NCBI GenBank assembly: GCA_028683685.1
Contig: JAQUHH010000170.1
Coordinates: 1-5,439, forward strand
Length of the DNA: 5,439 nt
Direction of reading: 5' to 3'
Source of the DNA: Bacteroidales bacterium
GTDB taxonomy: Bacteria > Bacteroidota > Bacteroidia > Bacteroidales > WCHB1-69
Positions 1 through 5,439 of the stretch are shown in pieces; position 1 is the first letter of the stretch, and every line of letters starts with the position of its first letter. The position numbers and the translations under genes were made by a program. A model generated the notes under the pieces. It worked only from the letters and a program-made list of their open reading frames with translations. It was not told the DNA's origin and searched no databases.

Positions 1-97
1 TTTCGACTCACGTTTCCGATTTGGCACTGTACTTATTGGCAATTCATTTAAAAGTCGCTCTTGGGGATTTTCAGCAGGAATTGTATATGATTTATAA
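1..97 (+). CDS. C-terminal end of a probable outer-membrane beta-barrel protein (partial)
   Basis: Reading from base 2, an open frame of 31 codons runs in from the left edge and stops at TAA (95-97). The tail alternates polar and nonpolar residues, with aromatics and glycines (SWGFSAGIVYDL at the very end), as in the last strand of an outer-membrane barrel; the preceding RFGTVLIGN stretch could be another strand. G+C is clearly lower at the third codon position than at the first two, as expected for coding sequence here. The gene converges on folB, with 26 nt between the two stops. A caveat: the minus strand is also open here, in frame with the folB stop and sharing the same third codon positions. 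That reading has no ATG, so I prefer the plus-strand one. The family cannot be named from 31 residues. Confidence 0.5.
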   Translation, partial: FDSRFRFGTVLIGNSFKSRSWGFSAGIVYDL

Positions 98-123
98 CTT
101 GCCAAAAATAGACTTAAAAAAAT

Positions 124-489
124 TTAGGAAAGTTTTCTTTTTTCAGAAATGCAATATGCTACATTTGCAATTTTTCCACCCAACGGAGGGTTAAGTTTTG
201 AAATTTTCAAATTAATTTCATCAATTTGAAAGGAAAATGCAAATAATTGATCAACTATTCTTCTAGCCACATTTTCAATTAACTTTGATGATTTTGCCAT
301 CTCTTTTTTTATCAAACAATAGGCTTCTTGATAATTGACAGTATCCTGCAAATCATCAGAATTTTCCGCAATAGAAAAATCTCCTGTTAATTCAATATCA
401 ACCAAAAAATGAGTTCCTATTTGCTGCTCTTCTTTAAAACAACCATGATACGAAAAGAAATCAAGCCCTTCGAGTAAAATCTTGCTCAT
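124..489 (-). CDS. folB: Dihydroneopterin aldolase
   Basis: FolB converts 7,8-dihydroneopterin to 6-hydroxymethyl-7,8-dihydropterin and glycolaldehyde in cytoplasmic folate synthesis. The 121-residue length is normal for the family. All expected landmarks are visible: the FSYHG motif at 12-16, an acidic pair at 20-21 followed by IG and a hydrophobic-VD strand, DTVNYQEAY at 49-57 with the pterin-site Tyr53, IENVA at 71-75 with the conserved Glu72 that anchors the pterin, and SKLNPPLGG at 97-105, in which Lys98 matches the catalytic lysine. By family knowledge it forms an octamer, with active sites between subunits. The ATG start gives the usual short N-terminus (MSKILLEGLDFF). It is the second gene of a pair, starting 12 nt after the stop of the TetR-like gene. 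No other folate gene is in the window. The function is secure; the link to its upstream neighbour is positional only. Confidence 0.95.
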   Translation of the reverse strand: MSKILLEGLDFFSYHGCFKEEQQIGTHFLVDIELTGDFSIAENSDDLQDTVNYQEAYCLIKKEMAKSSKLIENVARRIVDQLFAFSFQIDEINLKISKLNPPLGGKIANVAYCISEKRKLS

Positions 490-501
490 GAAAGTTTTGA
501 A

Positions 502-1104
502 TTAATAAATATGCAAAATTGATTTTCTTAAAACGATATTAAAAATAAATAAAGTTTTAATGGTACCAGAAGCATAAAACTGCATTAATGTGCCTTCCCA
601 AGCATTAATTATAAATTCCGCCAATTTATCAGCATCCACTCTGGGATCCATACTACCATTTTTCTTGGCTTCAACAATACATAAATAATGACTTCTTTTA
701 ACCATGTTAAAAACATCAAATGCTGCCTGATGAACATCAGAATCACCAGTCATATGAATAATACGATTGGCAATGGTACCAAAAGGAAATGCATTTTTAT
801 TGACATAATAATCCACAAAATAAGAATACAAATTTTCAATTCTTCTTAAGGGTTCTACTTTAATATCAGAGAGAATAGGTTCAATCAATTCTAAAATGTT
901 TTTTGTGTAAAAAGCAATTAAGTACATTAAGAATTCATCAAAATTTCTAAAAAGAATTAGAAATTCATCCTCTTCAATATTCATTGCTTCACAAACATTT
1001 TGAGTGTTAATCAACAGATGATCATTTTTTGAAAAAGTATCCAACGCAACTAAAGTAAGTTCATTTTTTCTATTAAGTTGCACATCAATATCTATACTAT
1101 TCAT
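502..1104 (-). CDS. TetR-fold protein with an atypical, acidic recognition helix
   Basis: This 200-residue, mostly helical protein has the size and layout of TetR-family regulators. The C-terminal half (about 95-190) follows the common TetR ligand/dimerisation pattern: FPFGTIANRI, a helix with VFNMVKRSHY, an EAKKNGSMDPRVDADKLAEF turn-helix, then AWEGTLMQFYASGTIKTLF. The N-terminus lines up with the TetR helix-turn-helix without gaps: INTQNVCEAMNI (32-43) for the first helix and turn, then Phe52 and the DEFL of 56-59 where members have F-x-x-K-E-E-L. However, the recognition helix, usually SKGTLYHHF-like, reads EEDEFLILF (44-52), so polar and basic DNA contacts are replaced by acidic and hydrophobic residues. 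It may bind an unusual operator, or have lost DNA binding and act through protein contacts. It has an ATG start with an A-rich leader. It lies 12 nt before folB and 136 nt after the peptidase gene. Confidence 0.75.
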   Translation of the reverse strand: MNSIDIDVQLNRKNELTLVALDTFSKNDHLLINTQNVCEAMNIEEDEFLILFRNFDEFLMYLIAFYTKNILELIEPILSDIKVEPLRRIENLYSYFVDYYVNKNAFPFGTIANRIIHMTGDSDVHQAAFDVFNMVKRSHYLCIVEAKKNGSMDPRVDADKLAEFIINAWEGTLMQFYASGTIKTLFIFNIVLRKSILHIY

Positions 1105-1129
1105 TTTTTTCTATTTTGTTTTCAGTTTG

Positions 1130-1137
1130 TAAAATTA
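1130..1137 (-). promoter_or_regulatory. Candidate Bacteroidota -7 element for the TetR-like/folB pair
   Basis: On the minus strand the octamer TAATTTTA matches the Bacteroidota -7 consensus TAnnTTTG at all specified bases but the last. It lies 25 nt before the TetR-like ATG, which would give a short leader of roughly 20 nt. I see no clear TTG-type -33 element at the right spacing, so support is limited to one imperfect box in the only sizeable gap between the downstream genes. In AT-rich DNA such a match can occur by chance. Confidence 0.25.
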
Positions 1138-1151
1138 CTACTTTTATAAGG

Positions 1152-1188
1152 ATTTTCGCATTTATTCGTATGAGTTTTACATGAAAAT
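1152..1188. repeat. Inverted repeat upstream of the TetR-like gene (possible operator)
   Basis: ATTTTC at 1152-1157 is mirrored by GAAAAT at 1183-1188, a perfect 6-bp inverted repeat separated by 25 nt. The outer context (ATTTTCGCAT versus ATGAAAAT) extends the similarity by two bases if one gap is allowed. It lies 48 to 84 nt before the TetR-like start, near where an autoregulatory operator could lie. The arms are short and AT-rich and the spacing is wider than usual for TetR operators, so this is only a candidate. Confidence 0.15.
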
Positions 1189-1240
1189 AATCGTTAACTT
1201 CTTAAATGCTTGAATGACTGCATGTTTTTCTTTTTTAGGT

Positions 1241-3073
1241 TTAGTATTTTATGAAATATTTTAACAATTTTTCATTTTTGTTATTTTGAATTTCCACAAA
1301 ATAGATGCCTTTTGAAAGAGAACTTATTGTTATTCTATGTGAAAATGAAATATTATTGACTTTTATTCTATTAATAAATTTTCCTGAGATATCAAAAATT
1401 GTAATATTTTCAATAAAATCATCCTCAAAAATGATATTAATAAAATCATTTGCTGGATTAGGGAAAATCAAAAAATCAGAATCATTATCAAGACTTAACA
1501 TCTTCTCTCTTTTAACTGGAGAAATAAGTCTGAAAAACGGATTGAAAATAATGCTATCTGGAGAAAAACACAAATCGAAACGATAATTATTAATTCCATC
1601 ATTTAGTGGCAAAGAAATCAATGTGTCGAACATGAGATTTTTGAATAGCACTTCCCCTTTTCCCTCGAAAGGAATATTATGAATGCTTGAATTGGAACAT
1701 TGAAGACTAAGAAACACAGTATTGTTTTTTATAGTTTTGGCGATAATATCAACATTAGGATACCCTTCTCCCCAAAACCAATAATCGAAAAAATAGCTAA
1801 AATCAATATTCGTCACATTTTGTAAAACTTCTATAAAGTCGGCTGTAGATGCAAAACTAAAAACATGATTGGGATGATTTAAAAATTGTCGAACCGTTTC
1901 ATAATAGAGCGAATCTCCAATTTCAAAATGTATCATTTGCAAAAACATAGCTGCTTTTTCATAGGACAAACGATTAGAAAAAATCCGATTGCGCAACGTT
2001 GTATCATTTACCCACACACTTCCATCGGCTTGCGAACAAATACTTTCTATAGAAGCAGCTCGCCAACGATCGAAACCATTTGGAAATGGCTCAAAATCCA
2101 AATATAGATTAGACGTATAAGTAGCAAAACCTTCATTCAGCCAAATATCTTCCCAAGACGAACAGGTCACAAAATTCCCAAACCAATGATGAGCAAGCTC
2201 GTGAACCACCAACAAATAGGAAAAACTCGAAATAAACGTCATGGTTTGATGTTCCATTCCTCCATTTCCAGGAATTTGAGCGTGTCCATATTTTTCTTTA
2301 AAAAATGGATACATTCCATAGGTTCGATTGTAATAATTCATTTTAATAGCTATCGTATAGCTATGCAAACGATATGTTTGCTCATATTCAGGAAAAACAT
2401 AATTCATAATCAAAACAGTGTCATTCTCGTAAAAAGCAGTGTCATTATACTGAATATAATTCGTAGTAGCAATTCCAACGAGATAAGGCACAATGGGATA
2501 ACGATGATGCCAAACAGCCGTTCGAATACCATCAATTACGGTATCACAAACGAGCAAACCAATAGAAGCAGTGCGGTATTGCTGGGGAGAATGCACTATA
2601 ATATCAATAGAATCTATTTTGTCGGAAAGCGAATTTTGAGTCGGCCACCAATCTGCACAACCATATGGTTCCGACAATGTCCAGATGATTGGAACTCCTT
2701 CATGAAAAGCACGATTAAAAGAAGTCGCATTCAACGCATTATTGGGCACTCCTCTGTATTGAATAAAAACCGAATCCAAAACTCCAACAGTAAAAGTATT
2801 TAAATTCTCGATTCTAATTTTATGATTTTCATGTATGTAAGGAAAATCTACACCATGATACTTTATACTTTCTATCTCAAAAACATTATTTAAATCAAAT
2901 TCAATTTGATTTTGAATTTGCTTTGTTTTAAAATAAATAGTTGAATTCCCTTCCAACAAAAAGGTATCTGGATTAACATTTAATTCCAATTGTTGAAATA
3001 CAATATCCAATTGTGCTTTTAGCGGAAAATTGATAACAAACAAACAAAATATGAAATAAATAACTTTTTCCAT
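1241..3073 (-). CDS. Secreted M1-family zinc aminopeptidase with T9SS sorting domain
   Basis: This gluzincin metallopeptidase probably removes N-terminal residues from peptides outside the cell or at its surface. Residues 1-20 form a signal peptide, with likely cleavage at LKA-Q. An N-terminal beta domain (about 22-225) precedes the catalytic domain. Landmarks are GGMEH at 271-275 (the substrate-binding GxMEN motif, with His for the final Asn), HELAH at 291-295 (zinc ligands His291 and His295, catalytic Glu292), and the third ligand Glu314 in NEGFA, exactly 18 residues after the second His. Tyr371 in SYEKAA fits the catalytic tyrosine. The domain ends near 440 (WFWGEGYPNV). A small beta-rich segment follows, then a typical T9SS C-terminal sorting domain (about 534-610) with FPNPANDF, a central DISGK and SKGIYFVEI before a lysine-rich KLLKYFIKY end. 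The large helical C-terminal domain of PepN-type enzymes is missing, and the total of 610 residues is complete for this short type. The ATG lies 1 nt after the waaA stop, suggesting coupled translation. Exact substrates are unknown. Confidence 0.93.
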   Translation of the reverse strand: MEKVIYFIFCLFVINFPLKAQLDIVFQQLELNVNPDTFLLEGNSTIYFKTKQIQNQIEFDLNNVFEIESIKYHGVDFPYIHENHKIRIENLNTFTVGVLDSVFIQYRGVPNNALNATSFNRAFHEGVPIIWTLSEPYGCADWWPTQNSLSDKIDSIDIIVHSPQQYRTASIGLLVCDTVIDGIRTAVWHHRYPIVPYLVGIATTNYIQYNDTAFYENDTVLIMNYVFPEYEQTYRLHSYTIAIKMNYYNRTYGMYPFFKEKYGHAQIPGNGGMEHQTMTFISSFSYLLVVHELAHHWFGNFVTCSSWEDIWLNEGFATYTSNLYLDFEPFPNGFDRWRAASIESICSQADGSVWVNDTTLRNRIFSNRLSYEKAAMFLQMIHFEIGDSLYYETVRQFLNHPNHVFSFASTADFIEVLQNVTNIDFSYFFDYWFWGEGYPNVDIIAKTIKNNTVFLSLQCSNSSIHNIPFEGKGEVLFKNLMFDTLISLPLNDGINNYRFDLCFSPDSIIFNPFFRLISPVKREKMLSLDNDSDFLIFPNPANDFINIIFEDDFIENITIFDISGKFINRIKVNNISFSHRITISSLSKGIYFVEIQNNKNEKLLKYFIKY

Positions 3074-3074
3074 A

Positions 3075-4313
3075 TTATTCTTTTAGAAACACAGCCTCAT
3101 AAATGGCATCAACCACGCCTTTTTGTTCATATACAAATTGCCGAGAGGTAATTGAAGCTTTTTTCAAAAGTTCATTATTCAATAAAAGAGATTTCAAAGT
3201 ATTCAAAAATTCTTCAGAGTTTTTGACTGAAAAAGCAGAACCTTTTTGCACCAAAGTCTTTGCCTCATAGAATTTATGATAATTGGGTCCGAAAATAATA
3301 GGCATTCCCCAGCAAGCTGCTTCCAGAATATTATGGATGCCTTTACCAAAACCTCCTCCAATATATGCAGCAAATCCATACTGATAAATACTGCTCAATT
3401 TTCCAATCGAATCAACAATAATCAACTCATATGCTTTTGCATTTGTTTCAGATAATTGAGAAAGCAAAATCGGTTTTTTTGCATGAAAAATCTTTTTCAA
3501 TTCAAGAATTCTATTTTTATTTACTTCGTGTGGAGCAATAATTAAAGTAAGATTCGTTAAATCATCTAAAGCATTGGCAATCATCAGCTCGTCTGCCACC
3601 CATGAACTCCCAATAATAATTGTTTTATTTCGATTCAAAATTTTCAATTCTGGAAATAAGAGAGGATTTTGGCATACTTCCACAACCCTATCAAATCGGG
3701 CATCCCCACTTAAAATTCCAGTTTTTATTCCAACAGATTGCAATAAATCATTGGACTCTTGATTTTGGGTAAAAAAACATTGAATCTTTTCTAATTGTTT
3801 TCGAAACCAAAACCCATAGAATTTAAAAAAAATTTGTTTTTCTCGAAATATTGCAGAAACAACATAAAGTGGAATTTTATGTTTCCACAATTCATCAATA
3901 TAATTATACCAATATTCATACTTTATAAAAAAGACCTTTTGGGGGTTCAGAATATTTACAAATTTCTTCGCATTTTTCGGCGTATCTATAGGCAAATAGC
4001 ATACAAAATCTGCAAATTCATAATTTTTACGAATCTCATAACCCGAAGGAGAAAAAAAACTTAATACAATTTTATAATGTGGTTTTTCTTTTTTAATCTT
4101 TTCTATCAAAGCTCTGCCTTGTTCAAATTCACCCAGAGAGGCACAATGAAACCACAAAACCACATCATGTGGATACATATTTCTAAAATTCAATAAATCT
4201 TCAAAAACCGTCAATCTACCTTCAATCCAACTTTTTGCTTTCTGGTTTGAGAAGGAAGCTATCTTTATTGCAAAAGCATAAAATAATATAATAATATTGT
4301 ACAGAAATCTCAT
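3075..4313 (-). CDS. waaA: 3-deoxy-D-manno-octulosonic acid (Kdo) transferase
   Basis: WaaA (KdtA, glycosyltransferase family 30) transfers Kdo from CMP-Kdo to the lipid A precursor, the first step of LPS inner-core assembly, at the cytoplasmic face of the inner membrane. The 412-residue length is typical. Residues 1-20 form a hydrophobic N-terminal membrane anchor, followed by the family-typical KAKSWIEGR (25-33). HCASLGEFEQ at 56-65 contains Glu62, matching the catalytic base. The second Rossmann domain shows SGDARFDRV (202-210), GSSWVADE (235-242), APHE (260-263), IGGGFGKGIHNILEA (318-332) and GPNYHKFYEA (342-351), which in the family form the CMP-Kdo site. Whether it adds one or two Kdo units cannot be told from sequence. 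It starts 8 nt after the barrel-protein gene and ends 1 nt before the peptidase gene, so it is the middle of a tight unit. No other LPS gene is in the window. Confidence 0.96.
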   Translation of the reverse strand: MRFLYNIIILFYAFAIKIASFSNQKAKSWIEGRLTVFEDLLNFRNMYPHDVVLWFHCASLGEFEQGRALIEKIKKEKPHYKIVLSFFSPSGYEIRKNYEFADFVCYLPIDTPKNAKKFVNILNPQKVFFIKYEYWYNYIDELWKHKIPLYVVSAIFREKQIFFKFYGFWFRKQLEKIQCFFTQNQESNDLLQSVGIKTGILSGDARFDRVVEVCQNPLLFPELKILNRNKTIIIGSSWVADELMIANALDDLTNLTLIIAPHEVNKNRILELKKIFHAKKPILLSQLSETNAKAYELIIVDSIGKLSSIYQYGFAAYIGGGFGKGIHNILEAACWGMPIIFGPNYHKFYEAKTLVQKGSAFSVKNSEEFLNTLKSLLLNNELLKKASITSRQFVYEQKGVVDAIYEAVFLKE

Positions 4314-4321
4314 GTCTAATT

Positions 4322-5077
4322 CTACTTAAAATAAAATGGATCCGGTTCTCGCTTATAGATAGGAATTATCCATCCGGCTTTAATTCCAAGCACGATGTCA
4401 AATCTTTTTTCTTTTTCCTGATTTGCTTCCACAAAATTATACGAACGTCTTCCCTCAGTCCATGCAGCAATCATTTCAACACCAACATAGGTGTTTATAA
4501 TTTGTTTTTTATTCAACCAAACATATCCAACAAAGGGATTTAAAGCCAGTCCATTCGACAATTTATCGTATCCTTTTTTATAATCATCTTTAATTTGGGG
4601 TGTTACATTTTTAGGATTATGAATCATTATTTTGTGTTCCAACAAACCAATGCTGCCTTTAATCCAAATTCCCGAATTTCTTTTACGTGCCGAAACAGGG
4701 ATAATCTTTCCTGCACCAACAAAAGCATTCCAGCCTCTTTCCATCATCTTAATCTCTGCAATTTCTCCATTTCCATCGATGATAAACCCTTCATTTGAAA
4801 GAATATTTGCCAAATACTGAGCTTCGTTTTTCACAGTTGTTCCAAACATGTAATTATAACTTACATCAAACGTCCAATTGGTTTTTGTTTTCAACGTAAA
4901 ACCAGCTCCAACGATGGCATTTGAGCCAAATCTATCTTTCATATCAGCCAAGGGTAACTGATATCCAGTATTGATATGAAAAAAACCAATAAAGTCAGAA
5001 GAATCAACCTGAGCCTGACTTTTTTTTAGTATACCAAAAAGCAATAAGAAGAATAGTAAAGAGTGTATTTTTTTCAT
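4322..5077 (-). CDS. Secreted, probable outer-membrane beta-barrel protein of unknown function
   Basis: I chose the ATG at 5077, giving 251 residues beginning MKKIHSLLFFLLLF. The frame stays open 18 nt further up to a TTG, but that would put extra residues before an otherwise normal signal peptide. The signal peptide (about 1-23) has a Lys-Lys start, a long leucine/phenylalanine core and a probable cleavage at SQA-Q. The mature part is a series of alternating, glycine- and aromatic-rich strands (for example GFFHINTGYQL, TNWTFDVSYNYMFG, GWNAFVGAGKIIPV, GIWIKGSIGLLEHKI, NPFVGYVWLN, TYVGVEMIAAWTEG, FDIVLGIKAGWIIPIY), consistent with a barrel of about 8-10 strands. It ends in a charged, aromatic YKREPDPFYFK tail rather than a bare terminal aromatic residue. 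I do not recognise a named family. Its position 8 nt before waaA suggests co-expression with LPS synthesis, but no function follows from that. Confidence 0.8.
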   Translation of the reverse strand: MKKIHSLLFFLLLFGILKKSQAQVDSSDFIGFFHINTGYQLPLADMKDRFGSNAIVGAGFTLKTKTNWTFDVSYNYMFGTTVKNEAQYLANILSNEGFIIDGNGEIAEIKMMERGWNAFVGAGKIIPVSARKRNSGIWIKGSIGLLEHKIMIHNPKNVTPQIKDDYKKGYDKLSNGLALNPFVGYVWLNKKQIINTYVGVEMIAAWTEGRRSYNFVEANQEKEKRFDIVLGIKAGWIIPIYKREPDPFYFK

Positions 5078-5171
5078 TTTAATTTCAAAAATCAAATAAT
5101 TTACCTAGAACAATAATTTATAGATTTATTATTGGAAATACGATACAATGAGCAATTAAGAGAAAATAATT

Positions 5172-5439
5172 TTATTCGGCATTTTGTTTTAAACAATATT
5201 CGATAATTAAATCGATAACGCCACTATAACCAATTGTATTTGCTTTTTCCCAATCTTCGCAAGCGCCTGTTTTATCTCCCAATTCATATTTAGCTAAGCC
5301 TCTTAGATGAAAAACTTCTGCATAATTTGGTTGTATCTCCAATGCCAAATTATAATCAACAATAGCCTCTTTTAATTTGCCAAGCTCATGTTTTGCCTGA
5401 CCTCTAAAAGCAAGGATATTGGGATCATTTTTTTTAATT
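5172..5439 (-). CDS. Tetratricopeptide-repeat protein, C-terminal end (partial)
   Basis: A frame that enters from the right edge gives 88 residues, ending at TAA (5172-5174); the start is outside the window. It contains two clear TPR units. The first (about residues 7-40 of the visible part) has FRGQAKHELGKLKEAIVDY and ALEIQPNYA, with the usual Gly/Ala, Ala and Pro positions. The second (about 41-71) has LRGLAKYELGDKTGACEDW followed by KANTIGY. The closing GACEDWEKANTIGY plus a short helix ending IIEYC is a common end for Bacteroidota TPR proteins. TPRs form helical scaffolds for protein contacts, and nothing visible indicates the partner or location. The stop is 94 nt before the barrel-protein ATG, on the same strand, with no terminator seen between, so read-through into the waaA unit is possible. 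Confidence 0.88.
   Translation of the reverse strand, partial: IKKNDPNILAFRGQAKHELGKLKEAIVDYNLALEIQPNYAEVFHLRGLAKYELGDKTGACEDWEKANTIGYSGVIDLIIEYCLKQNAE

Noticed and set aside
1205..1236. Small hairpin (ATGC/GCAT) followed by a T-rich tract on the plus strand
   Set aside because: The stem is only 4 bp with a 10-nt loop, and the T tract is on the wrong strand to terminate the minus-strand peptidase transcript. No plus-strand gene ends here.
1305..1586. Plus-strand open frame of 93 codons opposite the sorting domain of the peptidase
   Set aside because: Antisense to a well-supported C-terminal sorting domain, with no recognisable features of its own. The other plus-strand frames inside waaA and the barrel gene are rejected for the same reason.
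2186..2803. Long plus-strand open frame (205 codons) opposite the peptidase gene
   Set aside because: It lies wholly antisense to the conserved catalytic and N-terminal domains of the M1 peptidase, its translation shows no domain or signal, and its composition (Ile, Asn, Ser, Arg rich) is what a reverse-strand reading of this gene would give.
5078..5095. Upstream TTG start extending the barrel protein by six residues
   Set aside because: The residues would precede a normal Lys-Lys signal peptide beginning at the ATG at 5077, and TTG is a rarer start.
5111..5134. Inverted repeat CAATAAT...ATTATTG between the TPR and barrel genes
   Set aside because: Seven almost purely A-T pairs with a 10-nt loop and no following T tract on the minus strand. 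Such repeats are expected by chance in AT-rich spacer, so I do not call it a terminator or operator.
5078..5171. Possible promoter for the barrel gene-waaA-peptidase unit
   Set aside because: Near matches to TAnnTTTG exist (for example GATTTTTG), but that one lies only 9 nt before the ATG, and none has a properly spaced -33 box, so I could not support a specific site.

Overview
The window is an AT-rich stretch (about one third G+C by eye) from a member of the phylum Bacteroidota. Three things point there: a type IX secretion (T9SS) C-terminal sorting domain on the M1 peptidase, A-rich leaders without clear Shine-Dalgarno sequences, and a tetratricopeptide tail of a form often seen in that phylum. 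The order cannot be fixed from this sequence.

All six confident genes lie on the minus strand. In transcription order (right to left) they are: the C-terminal end of a tetratricopeptide (TPR) protein; a secreted, probably outer-membrane beta-barrel protein of unknown function; waaA (Kdo transferase); a secreted M1-family zinc aminopeptidase with a T9SS sorting domain; a TetR-fold protein with an abnormal DNA-recognition helix; and folB (dihydroneopterin aldolase). At the left edge, a short plus-strand frame ending at 97 is probably the last strand of another beta-barrel protein, converging on folB.

The barrel gene, waaA and the peptidase gene are tightly packed (8 nt, then 1 nt between genes) and look like one transcription unit. 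All three concern the cell envelope: a barrel protein, LPS inner-core synthesis, and an exported peptidase of a class that can be attached to LPS at the surface. A 136-nt gap then separates the TetR-like/folB pair, which are 12 nt apart and probably share a promoter in that gap. No gap exceeds 300 bases. I see no tRNA, rRNA, CRISPR array, insertion sequence or convincing terminator.

Most of this is ordinary chromosomal content, and I do not see a clearly new multi-gene system. The points most worth a second look are the TetR-like protein with an acidic, hydrophobic recognition helix next to folB, the nearly overlapping waaA-peptidase junction, and the unassigned barrel protein in front of waaA.
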